Position numbers and translations under genes: made by a program
Source: Nelumbo lutea
Taxonomy: Eukaryota; Streptophyta; Magnoliopsida; Proteales; Nelumbonaceae
DNA length: 64,000 nucleotides
NCBI GenBank assembly: GCA_022828595.1
Contig: JAKGHH010000001.1
Location: forward strand, 145,409,017-145,473,016
Reading direction: 5' to 3'
Shown: positions 1 through 11,659 of the stretch, one piece after another
Layout: each line of letters opens with the position of its first letter
How positions within the stretch are numbered: the stretch's first letter is position 1
The notes under the pieces: generated by a model
The model's input: only the letters and a program-made list of their open reading frames with translations
Told to the model about the DNA's origin: nothing
Database searches by the model: none

Positions 1-695
1 GAGTCTAGATCTGGTTCCAACATAGGGGTGCCAATAGCCCATCACAATTGGCATTGCAACCGTTTATTGGGAACATTTTTAGATATAGAAATTAATAAAT
101 ATGTGCAACGAAAGACAAACGAAATATTCGCAGTGCACGGCTGCAATGGCTATTGTAACCGGCTGCACGAAACTGATACGTTTCTTAAGGAAATGTTTGG
201 GCCATTTCACATATTTATTAATTTTTTCCGATTCCCAGGTTTATCCCTCCAAACAAGGACAAGGGTGCTGAAACGATGTCATAACTCATAACAGCTTTAG
301 AGCATCTCTGCTAGCAATGAATGAATGGTAAGCTGCCACCAGCATGACCCATCCATTTCCGAGCACTAAATTGAAGATAGAAGCCACAAGCGCAGGATTG
401 GTTTTCAGGATTGTGATTGTTTTTATTGTTTCACTTTTAAGAAGATAAGTCTTCTTGTCGTGAGTAGGGTGGCAAATAAGTGGATTGGGTTGAGTTGGGT
501 AAGGATTAAATATTAATCCACTCATATTGACTCACTAGCACACTATGACCCATATCATCAATGCTTCTTAAAGGGTCACAACCCATCTTAATCTTGGGTC
601 ACCCTAATCCAACCATATTGATCCACTTGTCCAACCCATATTGACTTACCCACTAGCACCCATACTAATCCACCTACTTTCACCTAAAAATACAG
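1..695. other. Intergenic sequence with degenerate GGGTTGAGTTGGGT-like motifs
   Basis: No gene is recognised here. A short open frame at 28-291 has no recognisable domain. From about 480 to 680 the sequence is made of degenerate GGGTT/AACCC-rich phrases (for example GGGTTGAGTTGGGT, and its complement around 590-660). Similar phrases recur elsewhere in the window, near 3000-3150 and 32480-32700. They resemble subterminal sequence of decayed plant DNA transposons more than telomere repeat, because no regular TTTAGGG phase is kept. Confidence 0.5.
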
Positions 696-945
696 AAACA
701 GGTCGGATCAACCTATATATCCAAAAAAACAACTTTTGAGAGAACAAACTCGAGTCTACCACATGCTATAAACGAGTCAGCTCAATCCGTATACCCAAAA
801 ATAACATTTTTGAGAGAATCATCTCTCAAGGCTGCAATATGAGAAAAAAGTCAGCCAATCCGATACCCAAAAATAACATTTTTGAGAGAATAATATCTAC
901 CAAGACTACCACGTGGAAAAAACAGGTCGAGTCAACCTGTATACC
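696..945. repeat. 74-bp direct tandem repeat, about 3.3 copies
   Basis: Units start at about 696, 770, 844 and 918. Each unit has an ACAGGTCGGATCAACC-like phrase, then a CCCAAAAATAACATTTTTGAGAGA-type core, then a variable ACCACATG/ACCACGTGG-like phrase. The third unit is shortened by a base or so and the fourth is cut off after its first third, where the A-rich tract begins. No coding potential is seen. Confidence 0.8.
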
Positions 946-1790
946 GAAAATGCACAAATTAAGCACAAAAATACCAAAAACTTTGTAGAAAATGCAAAAA
1001 TTTTGCAAAATATGCAAAAAAATACTAGAAAATTTACAAAAAATGCAAAAACGACAGAAAATATTGATGAAAATTAAAAAAAAATACAAATAAATACTAG
1101 AAAATTTGCAAAAATATAGAAATAGATATCAGAAATTGCAAAACTTTTGTAGAAAAAATCAGAAAATTGCAGAAATGCATGAAAACAATAGAAAAATGCA
1201 TAAATTATGTCAAAATTTTGCAGAAAATCAGAAAAGAAATATAGAAAAATAAGAGAAAATTTTCAACAAACTCATAAAATACCAGAAAGTCGAAAACATG
1301 CATAACTTTTGCAGAAAATTTGTAAAACAATGCAGAAAATACCAGAAATGCATGAAAACACCAAGAAAATTCATGAATTATGTAGAAGAATACCAGAAAA
1401 TTGCAAAAAAAAAGCAAAAAAAAACTAAAAATTTGTAGAAATTATAGAAAATTGCAGGACATACAGAAAATACCATAAAATTTAAAAATTGATGCAGAAA
1501 ATACAAAAAAAATTGCAGGAAATACAAAACATACCAGAAAATTTAAAAAAATAATGCAGAAAATACAATAAAGTTTCAGAAAAATACCAGAAAATTTCAC
1601 AAAATACAGACAAATACCAGAAATTTTCAAAAATGCAGAAAAATACCAAAAATTATAAAAATGCATAAAATAGAAAAAATGCAGAAATGTAAAAAATTCA
1701 TAACTTTTATAGAAATATTAGAAAAATGCAGAAAATGTAGAAAATGCATGTAAACACCCAAAAACTTAAAAACATACAATAAAAAAATGG
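946..1790. repeat. A-rich quasi-periodic low-complexity tract
   Basis: The tract is built from reshuffled short words (TGCAGAAAA, ATACCAGAAAATT, TTGCAAAA, ATGCATGAAAA) with no fixed period. It is strongly strand-asymmetric: A-rich on the + strand with almost no T runs. Long Phe/Ile-rich frames on the minus strand (826-1666) are by-products of this composition and are not genes. The tract directly follows the 74-bp repeat, so both may belong to one decayed element. Confidence 0.75.
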
Positions 1791-1849
1791 CAAAGGCTCA
1801 ACCTTTACTCAGAAAACTTTGACCTGAACATAGACTTTCAAATTACTAA

Positions 1850-2880
1850 AGCCAAGGATTAAAGTATCAGTATCGAGTATCAGGTATTATATCGGATAGC
1901 ATGGATGCAGATACACTTTGGAAATTCATTGATATGGATAGAAAATATGAAAACGTATGGATATGCTAGGGAAATACATACAAATTTTATAAATACATTA
2001 ATAGCACTAAATTTAAGATCAAAATAATCACAAAATAGTATATAAACACATGGGAAATGTAAATTTTAATGATATAAGAAGAAATTTATTACAATTAGTA
2101 TACTGGGATGTGTAGCTAACATATAATTTTATTTATAATGGATCAATCAAGAGTATAAGACACTAAATATGTGCACCTATTATATTTTAATTATTATATC
2201 AATTATTATTTTATTTTACTATTTTAATTTTTTTTAAATTAACAAAAAATCAAATCAAATTAAAATATGAATTAAAAAATTATAAAATATAATCTTAACT
2301 TAGAGTGTATCATTTTTTTTTTAATTTCTACGATACATATCATATACAAATTCATAGCTTTTAATTACTAAAATAATTATTCCATTTTTAATATTTTTAT
2401 TTCTATAAATTTTATGAAATAAAAATCATTTTTTAAATAAATGTAGATTAGTGTATTTGATAGATTCAATTTAATATTATATTCTTCAATACTTTTGTTT
2501 ATAATATTTTTATTTTTTGTAAATATTAAATATTTTGTTATTACTTATTAATGTAAATTAAAATATTAGTTAATAATTTATAAAAATATGTAAAAAATTT
2601 TAAGATTTATATCATGTGCAAATATATAAATTTTAAGTATTAAAATAATTATTCTATGATTAATATTCTATTTGTATAAACTTTTTGATATTAAAAATCA
2701 TCGTTTATATAAATGCAGATTTGTTGAATTATTTATTCTATTAGCTTAAAATAATATTTTTTTTAATTTTTAGTTAGAGTTGTTAAATATAAATATTTTC
2801 TTTTTGTTTAAATTTCTTGTGAACACAAAAGCTAATAAAATCATTGTATATCACTTTTAATCACAAAATTGCATTTGGCT
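1850..2880. repeat. AT-rich dispersed repeat, copy A (relative of 28800-29300)
   Basis: Sequence from about 2008 to 2043 and from about 2445 to 2800 is closely matched by 28823-29170, including the shared phrases GATAGATTCAATTTAATATT and AATTATTCTATKATTAATAT. In copy B these two blocks are joined directly, so about 400 bp found here (2044-2445) is absent there. The segment starts with a CAAGGATTAAAGTATCAGTATCG phrase that faintly recalls the hAT ends at 4262 and 25060. It is probably a non-autonomous DNA element, but the boundaries are not defined. Confidence 0.55.
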
Positions 2881-2940
2881 TAGTGGCTTGAAATGGAAGG
2901 AGAATGTTAGCGCCCTAGGTGGTCTCAAGTTTGAATCTCC
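2876..2940 (+). other. Possible tRNA-like pol III boxes (SINE-like)
   Basis: TGGCTTAGTGG at 2876-2886 fits the pol III A-box consensus, and GTTTGAATC at 2929-2937 is one base from a B box. The 53-base spacing is at the long end for a tRNA-derived SINE, and I cannot fold a full cloverleaf. The matching region after copy B of the AT-rich repeat (about 29300-29320) has a worn version of the first box. A chance match in this AT-rich context is quite possible. Confidence 0.2.
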
Positions 2941-3169
2941 TTAAACGCATTTGGTATTGTGAGGCTAGGTGGTGGGTCAAATGGGTTGGGGTCAAGATTG
3001 TCAGCCCTAGTTAGGCTTAGGCTCATCTTGAAAAATAGAAAATCCCAAATATTTGAGCTTAGACCTAAACCCAACTTGAGGGTTTAAAATTCAAGCCAGC
3101 CTATCTAAAATTATAGCCTAGGTTGGTTCAAGCTCATGTTAAGTCCACCCAATTTTCATCCCTATGGAT

Positions 3170-3700
3170 CTTTGGCCACCAATTAGATGCATAAACGATT
3201 TTCAAGTTAGTTTACTATTTTTTATTATATTTTTATCATTAATAAAAATAACTCTTATTTATGACATTTAGTTTTGTATAATATAATAAATACACAATAT
3301 TATAGATGCACCCAAATGTTGTTTTACAAAATTTCTATCCTCTTAAATTTTTTTTTGTGTCTATATTTTTTTTTAATTTTTATTATTCAATTATGATATC
3401 ATGGGTTGACCAAATTGACCTGAAAGTTTGAACCATTGGCCCACCCCTTGAACAGGAAAATGGTTTCATTTGTAGGCCAATTTTAAATCACGTATTTCAT
3501 TTCCATCATTAATAGAAATACTTTTTGTTGTTTAATATGATAAATATATAATATTAAAGATGTGCCTAATTTTTTTCATAAAATTTTGTAGTTTTTGTAA
3601 CATTTATGTCTTTATTTATTTTAAATTTTTATTATTTAACTACGAAGCCATTGGTTGATCCATTTGATGTGGATGGTTGAACTCAAGGATCAGAATTTCA
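3170..3700 (+). repeat. Two adjacent copies of a dispersed AT-rich repeat
   Basis: Two diverged copies lie head to tail (about 3170-3480 and 3490-3700). Each has the order: TTGTTTAATATGATAAATA-like phrase, then GATGTGCCCAAATG-like phrase, then a T/A-rich stretch, then TTATTATTNAATTATGA, then GGTTGACC. The same order appears at about 20850-21120 and 47300-47530, so this is a family with at least four copies in the window. No coding capacity and no clear terminal repeats are seen. Confidence 0.65.
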
Positions 3701-3739
3701 CAATGTATTGGCTTGTATCGATTGGTACAAATTGTATTG

Positions 3740-3900
3740 GTGACTAGACCTATTCATGGGTTGGGCTTGGGCTTGGCTTTGCCAAATTTTGAATGGGAGC
3801 TGGCCTAAAGACCAAGCCCAACATAGTGTAAGTCAGGCCCAAAGCCTAGCCCATAAAGAAGTCTATTGGTGACCCACTGATATGTGAAATATAGTGGGTT
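3740..3900. repeat. Degenerate GGGCTTGGGCTTGG dispersed repeat
   Basis: The phrase ACCTATTCATGGGTTGGGCTT followed by AAGCCCAA-type complements occurs here and again near 30975-31070 and 43748-43870. The inward complementarity (GGGCTTGG with CCAAGCCC) suggests a short terminal or subterminal piece of a DNA transposon. Boundaries are unclear. Confidence 0.45.
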
Positions 3901-4253
3901 TCAAAGTAAGACCTATTTCAAGGTGTAGCTAGGCCTTATATTGACCCCTTGAATTTAAAAGATGAAAAGAAAATAAAAGCACATGATTTTATGGTGTATC
4001 AGACCATATTTATATGCTAAAACTTGGTTAAACTACTTATCTACCCCGGACAAAATGGTGATTTATTTTTCATGTTTGTTTTGAATACATGTTTTATATT
4101 ATTAAAAAAGTATTATATAGATTTAATTAGTATAATTTATTGTTGAGAGACAAAAATAATTCAAATAAAGAATCTAAGGAGAGAGAATGAGAGTTAGCAC
4201 CATGAGGGGAAAGTGAATGTCATGGAAAGTAACAGTAATTTAAATTACGTTTT

Positions 4254-4261
4254 CTACCAAC
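4254..4261. repeat. hAT target-site duplication, left copy (CTACCAAC)
   Basis: CTACCAAC lies immediately before the element end CAAGGTTTAAA at 4262. The identical 8 bp follows the other end at 20480-20487. An 8-bp duplication is the hAT superfamily length. Confidence 0.92.
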
Positions 4262-4869
4262 CAAGGTTTAAAATTTTGATACGATATGCCTCGTATCGGG
4301 CATATCGTATCATACTTTCAAAGTAAGATGTGGGATATGGTAGTAAATCATGAGTTTTGTCTCTTTTCTTTCATATCAGTATCATATCGATATGGTATGG
4401 TACCATATTGACCATTTCAATGCCGTATCGGTTGATACGCTACCAATACAAGGGCGTATCGACCAGTATGACCCCAAAACGATATGAGCGGAAGTTAAAA
4501 TGTTCGAATTGGAGAATGAAAGTTTCTTTCTCCTAAAAAAAGAGCCTTCTCTCCCTCCCAAACCACTCCAAACCTCTCACATACTTTCCTAGACTGCAAG
4601 ATCTACAAAAGAAACAACAAAAATGCATCAAACTTGAAGATTTGGGAAGATTTTTTAAGCTTTGGAAGATATTGTGAAAATAGGTGAGTTTTTCAATTTT
4701 TTTTTTCATTTAATCTCCATGATTTGTAGTTTCTTTCTTGGTTGAATGCTTGGAAGTGCTCTAAACTTACATGATCTACATTTCCCATGTCAAAAATCAC
4801 AAATGATTATATGCATAGATCTACAGACTTTTATGAATAAATATGGAAGAATAAAAATAAAGAAAAAAA

Positions 4870-5985
4870 TTTTAAAAAGTGTTCATCTTTATTTGAATGT
4901 AAACACTTAATACATTAGAAACCTATGGATGATCTACCATATCCATGTAAGATTTAAAAGTTTCTATGTAATATTTGTTTATTTTTACTTTTTTGTAATT
5001 TTTGGAAATAAAAAATAAATAATAATTATTTATTTTTTATTATGATTCGTCCATAATGAATGAATGTATTGTAGATCCATGGCTGATCTATCGTATACAT
5101 AGATCATTTGGCTTTTTGGCATTTATTCTTTAAATATATGTTTTTTTTATAAATTTTAGAATTAAAAATAAATATTAGTTAATTATTTTTTATTATGATT
5201 TGCCCATAAACACTGAATACATTCTTATTATATGGATGGCCTATCATATCCATAGATCCTTTGGCATTTATTATTTAAATATGATTTTTCTTGAATTTTT
5301 TTGTAATTTTTAAAATTAAAAAAAATATTAATTAATTAATTTTTATTATGATTTATCCATAAACACTCAATATATTCTTAATATATGGATGATCTATCAT
5401 ATCCATAGATCATTTGACATTTATCATTCAAATATGATTTTTTTAATTGTTTTTGTAATTTCAGAATTAAAAATAAATATTAATTAATTACTTTTTATTA
5501 TGATTTTTCCATAACCACTGAATATATTCTTAATATATATCTGATGTATCATATCCATAGATCATTTGAAATTTATTATTGAAATATGATTTTTTGATTT
5601 TTTTGTAATTTTTAGAATTAATAGTAAATAATATTTAATTAAATTTTGTTATAATATAGCCCTAAGGACTAAATATATTCTTAATATATGGCTGATCTAT
5701 CATATCCATAGATCATTTGACATTTATTATTCAAATATAATTTTTTTTGAGTTTTTTGTAATTTTTAAAATTAATAAATAATATTCAATTACATTTTGTT
5801 ATGATATAGCCATAAGGATTGAATATATTCTTAATATATGGCTGATCCATTAATTTTATAATTAAAAATGAATATTAATTATTTATCTTTTCTTGTGATT
5901 TTTTCATAAATATTGAATATATTCTTAATATATATCTAATCTATCATTTCCATAAATCATTTGGCTTTTATTTATTCAAATTTAA
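4870..5985 (+). repeat. Tandem array of a ~152-bp repeat inside the hAT element
   Basis: A GGCTGATCTATCATATCC-like core recurs at about 4927, 5081, 5234, 5387, 5539, 5690 and 5840, that is every 150-154 bases. A shortened copy lies near 5934. Each unit continues with CATAGATCATTTG, a run of T, TTTGTAATTTT, an AATTAAAAATAAATA block and TATTCTTAATATAT. ATCTAT and ATAGAT flank the core as a small palindrome. The array sits between the left terminus and the transposase gene, so it is subterminal. No coding frame runs through it. Confidence 0.85.
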
Positions 5986-6121
5986 ATAATGACTTTGAAA
6001 TGCGGATAATGAATAAATATGACATTTATATTGAATAAATATGAATATGATTATGAAATGTTTTCTAATTTACCTTTATGGTTTACGTGAATTATGAAGT
6101 GCTCTCTACTAAGTCTTTGAT

Positions 6122-6466
6122 ATGGCACCTAAAAGGGAAGAAGACTCAAATATTGGATGGGGATGTGATACTAGAGTAAATAATAATAAACTCCATACCA
6201 AATGTAATTTTTGTAGGTAAATAATGAAAGGTAGTGATGTAACCCGTCTTAAACATTACTTGGCTAGAGGGTATTCAAACGAGTGCCTAATGGAAATTTC
6301 TAAGGTAATGAAAGAACATCTCAAAAAATAGGAGATGTTAAAGAAACAAAAACAAAGAGAGGAAAAAAATGTTAGAAAGAACATTGAGGCCCAAAAGGGA
6401 TGATGAAGATGAGGAAGAAGAAGAAAAAGATGATGATGATGATAAAAGGTCTGAAGATGTTAACAT

Positions 6467-6501
<35 letters not shown>

Positions 6502-9110
6502 CAGAGCAAAGGGCATTCAATATGGGTAGACATGCACCACAAGCTTCTCAATGGGAACAATAACAATTGTAAAGATTCCATAGCACTAGGCCCCAATTTA
6601 GAGAATCACAACTTCAAGAGGGGAGTTCTTCTCAAACACAATTATCTAAAAGCAAGAATAGTATCTTTCGAGCAAAGAATTGGAAAGAAGCATTTAACAT
6701 ATTTAAGCCATCTAAGTCCAAAAAAACTCAAAAAGTGACTCCTAATATAGAAGGGATTGATAGATTTTTATTTAAAGACAAAGATGCTGGATTAAAAAGA
6801 AAATTAAGGAGTGCTATGACCATGGATCTGAAATGATGATAGAAGAGTTGCTTCAAAGTTTTTTATATACAATCATATCCCTACAAATGCAGCAACCTCT
6901 CCATATTATAAAATCATGATAGATGAAATTGCAAAAGCAGAAAAAGGTGTACGAGGGCCTACACCTTATGAAATTGTGGGGAGGTTCTTAGATGAGGAAG
7001 TTGAAGAGTTGAAAATCCATTTTAAATCATTCTTCCAAAAAGCTGAAATATATGGGCTCACTATTATGTGTGATGGTTGGACAGGACCAATTAGATTGTT
7101 GATCATCAATTTTATGGTGTACTGTAATGGGCAAACAATGTTTCATAAATCCATTAATGCATCTAGTGATTGACATAATACACAATATTTTTTTTTAAAT
7201 TGATGAATACAGTGGTTGATGAAGTTGGTGCAGAAAATGTTGTTCAAATTGTGATTGATAATGAAAGTATTTATAAAGCAGTTGGCAAAATGTTAAAGCA
7301 TAAAAGAAAGAACTTGTATTGGACACCGTGTGCAACTCATTGCCTTGATTTAGTATTAGAAAACATCGCTAAAGTTTCTATGGTGTCCAAAGTCATTGAA
7401 AGGGGAAAAATGATTACCGATTTCATTTATAATCACTCTATTATTCTTAACTTGATGAGGAGTTTCACAAATAATAGAGAGTTAATACATGTAGGGCCAA
7501 CTTGCTTTGCTATTCACTATATTGCTCTTGAAAGTCTGAATTCTCAAACGATAACATTAAAATGCATGGTTGATTCAGATGAATGGAAACCACTACCACA
7601 ATCAAGAACAAAAAGGGGAAAAGAAGTTGAGAAAATTATCAATGACAACAATTTTTAGAAATTAATTCAATAATATGCTTTGATGACTGAGTCCACTATA
7701 AAAATGTTTTAAATTGTTGATGGTGAAAAAAGAGCAATAATGGGAATTATATATGAGGCAATGCATAGAGTGAAGAAGATAATTGAAGAAAATTTTCCAA
7801 TTTCAAATAAATATATCCTAAACATTATAAACAAAAGATGGAATGCATAGATCATTCACCATTTGCATAAAGCATGCATTTTTTACTTTATTTAATTATA
7901 TCATTAATTTCTAATATTTTTATTTCTACACTAATTACTAAATGAGTATATAAGATATTAATTAACAATATTCTTTTTTTCTTAAATTTCATCATATTAT
8001 TTAAATCCAATTTTTTTAAATGATCATGATCTTGTTGTGAATGAGGATTTATTGTCATATTTCAAAAAAGTCATTACAAGGCTGGAGGCAGATGAAACTA
8101 GAGTTGCCCTTGCCTTACAAGAGGTAAAAGTGAAATTGTTTAAGTTAATAAATTGTATAATAATATATTTTGATAATGTGATACTAATATCTATTATTTT
8201 CAGTTAAGACAAAAATATTTCGTGAAGCATTAAGTGGCTTTGCAGATCCTATGGCTGTTAAAGCAAGAACAAGAACTGACCTAGGTAAATTAAAATTTTA
8301 ATATATTCCTAATTTTTCTACTCTTTGATGTTAATTAAATGTTAATTATCAAGTTATTAACTAATTAATTTTATTATATATATATATATATATATTGTTT
8401 TTCTAGCTGAATGATGGTTAATTTATGGTCAAAATGCCCCACATCATTGTAAAATAGCAATAAGGGTATTAGTATATGTCCACTATACTAATTTTTCTAG
8501 CAATTGTGAACGAAATTGGAGTACCTTCAGCCTTATTCGTATAAAAAAGAGGAATCGTCTATCCTATGACACTTTGGAGAAGTTAGTATATGTCCACTAT
8601 AATATAAGATTGAGAGTTAGACACCTCATTAAAGATAAAAGACATTTAGAAGGTTATTTCAACCCAATTGATCTTGATGATATATGATGAAAAAGATCTA
8701 GTGGTATCTTGGTCAGAAGATACTGAAAAAGAAACAATGGTCTTAGATGAACCAAGTAATCCTCTAAGACTTGATCCCTATATTGTAAATCAAATGGGGA
8801 TAAATGTTGATGATTGGGTCAAACAACAAACAGACAATAGTGGATGATTCAATGCCACCTATTCAAGAGCAATATTGTCCAATTCGTAGAGACATGAAAT
8901 TAATGGATAGTTCCAGTTATGGTTCTTATGGTTATGGAAGATCAGATGAATGAAAACAACATTATAGAAGATCCATAGAAAGTAATGAGATTATGCTTAG
9001 ATTAAGTAGCATGAGTTTGAATTCATGCTACAACTCTTCTCAGTACGGATATGAGTCAAATGACATGGATCGTACAACTACAACCCTTAGAATTAGAATG
9101 AATTCTTAGC
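6122..9110 (+). pseudogene. hAT transposase (BED finger, DUF659, hAT dimerisation domain), broken
   Basis: The gene would cut and paste the host hAT element. It starts at MAPKREED (6122). The BED-type zinc finger follows, with W, C-x2-C and an RLKHYLARG motif, interrupted by a TAG codon at about 6217. An acidic Asp/Glu linker built on GAT repeats spans 6400-6500. The DUF659 core runs from 6916 to 7640, with CDGWTGP, INFMVYCNG, IDNESIYKAVGKML and YWTPCATHCLDL. Smaller exons follow: LLSYFKKVITRLEADETR to about 8120, IFREALSGFADPMAVKART near 8217-8283, and the dimerisation exon at 8407-8690 (E-stop-W-L-I-Y-G, CERNWSTFSLI, KKRNRLSYDTLEKLVYVHYN). One of the paired Trp codons is TGA. In-frame stops, frameshifts and an intron holding a TA repeat (8376-8395) make it a pseudogene. 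The family assignment is strong and the exon edges are approximate. Confidence 0.88.
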
Positions 9111-9441
9111 TTTTTGGTAGTTTTGCTGAAGGATACAGATCAAATTATCAGACTTAACCTTGTTATCAACAATGTTGTACTATGGAGCAATTTGAGCATT
9201 TCAGATAAGTATAGACAACGTCATACTCTAATAGAATGAGTTGGGCAAAATATTACGCTTTGGTTAGAAATCAACACAATGTACATATAAGCAATTATGA
9301 GTCTACAAGAAACTCCCTATGGTACTGAATTATTGGTTGTCATCACATGATTTCAGGTATATAAGTAAATAACTTATCAAATAATTAATTTTTATTATGA
9401 CTTTAATATTTATTTATTAATTATTTTTGAATTAAATGTTA

Positions 9442-9446
9442 TATAG
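9442..9446. repeat. Gypsy target-site duplication, left copy (TATAG)
   Basis: TATAG precedes the left LTR. The same five bases follow the right LTR at 20056-20060, as expected for Ty3/gypsy integration into the hAT element. Confidence 0.9.
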
Positions 9447-10007
9447 TGATGTGGGTGACCCAACCCAGCCCATTCAAGGTTGGGAGGCCCAGGCCACAAG
9501 TGCCAGATCCGAGAATGAGATCCACTACAACAGGGGTTACACTGCTCCCCTCGTATAGAGCTAATCATGGAGGGCCCATGCATCCCCATAGAGCTCTCAG
9601 ACTGCCTTTGTATGATACCCACATTAGGTGTTCATCTCCACCTACCTCCAGGCAGCTCAAGTATAAATAGGGGTGCCCCTTCCAGGTAAGGGGGGATCAA
9701 ATACAATCTGCATCTGGATTTGGAACTGATCTCAAAAGATATATTCTAATTCCTCTCTTCGTACCCCATACTAACTTGACTGTTCGAGACTCTGCCTCGG
9801 GTTCTCACTCAAGACCTCTGACATATTTTGTCTTGCAGCACCTTGGCCACCTGCCTTCGGCTTCTACAATATTTGGAGCCCTCTCTGCCTCAGCCTACAT
9901 ACCTTGGCCTCAGCAACAAGCTCTCTGAACCCTCGAAGCCTTCAACCAGCCTTCGGAGTCTAAAGGCGAAATTTCTTTGTTTTCCTCAGCCAACCTAAGC
10001 ATCAACA
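9447..10007 (+). repeat. Gypsy left LTR
   Basis: The LTR is 561 bp, TG...CA. It contains a TATA box (TATAAATAG, 9662-9670) followed by GGGGTGCCCC. Compared with the right LTR it differs at many positions, most often TG or CA here where the right copy has CG, as expected after deamination of methylated CpG. Confidence 0.92.
9662..9670 (+). promoter_or_regulatory. LTR TATA box
   Basis: TATAAATAG lies 216 bases into the LTR and is repeated at the same place in the right LTR (19723-19731). It would define the U3/R transcription start of the element. Confidence 0.75.
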
Positions 10008-10026
10008 ATTGGTGTCGTCTATGCAA
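10008..10026 (+). other. Gypsy primer binding site region
   Basis: ATTGGTGTCGTCTATGC directly follows the left LTR. It matches the TTGGYGCCGTCTGTG form of PBS common in plant gypsy elements, with changes. I do not assign the primer tRNA. Confidence 0.6.
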
Positions 10027-10095
10027 AATGTCGCTAGGACGTTCCCTAAAAGAACTTTAACAAGGTAACAAGTCCCCAAACTCCAACCAACCAAC

Positions 10096-11640
10096 ATGGT
10101 ACGAAGAACAAGAAATACACAAAATCTTGTCACCAATGAACACTTATAGGCCGTGCTCGACCGCTTGGAGTACTTGACACAGTGGGTCGAGCAAAACTAC
10201 CCCTAGGTAGGAGGCCGCCCCCAGGCTGACTGCCCCACCAACCAATCAGTCCCCAGCCTTGGCCACGTGCAACGGACCGAGCCCTCAGAGTTTGGTAGCA
10301 ACCATCCATCCGACCCACTCTCCCAGACCACTAGACCTTCTAGCCGGAGGACAACTCCATACCTCCTAGCCGAAGGGAGGAAGAGATAGAACGATTAGAG
10401 GATAGTCGTCAACCGTCCGAGCAGCATTACTAATGTCAAAGGGCCAAACTGAGGGACGAAGGTGGACGTCATGATCACCCCAATGCCCATTCCAGGGCCG
10501 AGGGATGGCATCAAGCCTTTTCCCCTCATGTCTCAGACCTCTGGGGCGTCTTGAACGACCGTCGTGCTAAGCACGAAACATGCAGTCTCAACTCCGACCA
10601 CTCCGGAGTCCGTGACAAGCACCACCATGTTCGTGAAGACCAGGATGGCATGCAAGCCATGCCCGACCCCATGTTCACTGAACTCTGAGTTGAGCTCGTT
10701 GCTGTCAAAATCAAGCTCCGACAGGTTAAGGAAGGCCGAACTAACACCTCGACCGGACAAAGCAATTGCCCAAGGAGAATGGATGCATTCTCCCCTAATA
10801 TCATTGCCGAGCCTCTACCCCCAAAATTTAAGTCTCCCACCTTGGAGATGTACAACAGGAACACAAACCGAATGACCACCTGGAGAGCTTCAAAGCACTC
10901 ATGATCCTGTACGGATACTCCGACGTCTTGACGTGCCAAACTTTCCAGGAGACCATCAAGGGAGCCACTTGGCGATGGTTTTCTAGCCTTCCACCCCAAT
11001 CCATCACCTCCTGGGAGCAGTTTTCTAGCATGTTCCTTGCCCGCTTCATCAGCAGTTGGCACCCCTAGAAAAGCGTTGTCTTGTTGATGACTGTCAAGTA
11101 GAAGCGAGGAGAGAGTTCGCGGTCATACATCGACCGCTTCAAGAAAGAACTCGAGGTCTGTGACCCCGACCCCCTGGTCTCTATGCATACTGCCATCAGT
11201 GGACTCCTCCTCGGCTTGGCCCTCAAATGCTCCGTTGCCAAAAGCCAACCAAAGACGAAGCTGAAGTTCCTAGAAAGGGCCCAAAAATACAATGCCTCGA
11301 AGAGGCTTTGGCCACGGACGCCCATGAGAGAGGCACAGAGCATCGAGACGGAGCCCCTGAGAAGAAGAGGAAGAATGAAGACCAAGGCCGCGACAACGGC
11401 AACAACAATAGGAACACGCCCCTCAACTCCACTCACACACAGATTCTGCTGCAGATTAGGTAGGAAAAATTTATGAAGTGGCCTGAAAAGTTGAAGAACC
11501 CCTACCAGGGGAACCCCAAAATATACTACAAGTTCCACCAAGGTACCGGCCATGACACCAAGGACTGTTATGATCTCAAAAAGGAGATAGAGTACCCCAT
11601 TCATCGAGGCAACCTCAAGTAGTACGTCGGAGGAGAGGTC
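10096..11640 (+). pseudogene. Gypsy gag (capsid/nucleocapsid-like), broken
   Basis: The reading begins at MVRRTRNTQN (10096) and is interrupted by several stops and frame changes. The core retrotransposon Gag domain is recognisable at about 10790-11180: EPLPPKFKSPTLEMYN, then LESFKALMILYGYSDVLTC, GATWRWFSSLPPQSITSWEQF, FLARFISSWHP and RSYIDRFKKELE. A zinc-knuckle-like stretch follows at about 11520-11610 (YYKFHQGTGHDTKDCYDLKKEIE), in which the first Cys is Tyr. The protein would form the particle that packages the RNA. Stops such as HP-stop-KS (11068) and VK-stop-KR (11098) fit loss of Gln codons (CAG to TAG). Confidence 0.8.
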
Positions 11641-11659
11641 GACGTCTCGTCCTCCCAAC

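Noticed and set aside
28..291. Open frame of 87 residues near the window start
   Set aside because: No family resemblance and no supporting neighbour. The length is within chance for this composition.
480..660. Telomere-like GGGTT/AACCC phrases
   Set aside because: No repeated TTTAGGG register. The words are degenerate and recur beside transposon remnants.
826..1666. Long Phe/Ile-rich open frames on the minus strand
   Set aside because: They are by-products of an A-rich low-complexity tract and have no domain or codon structure.
6338..6596. Poly-Ser and poly-Ile frames on the minus strand opposite the GAT run
   Set aside because: They come from the complement of the Asp/Glu linker of the hAT transposase. 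The + strand frame fits the flanking transposase.
11065..11658. 197-residue minus-strand frame opposite gypsy gag
   Set aside because: It is a shadow of the gag coding strand. The + strand carries the recognisable Gag motifs.
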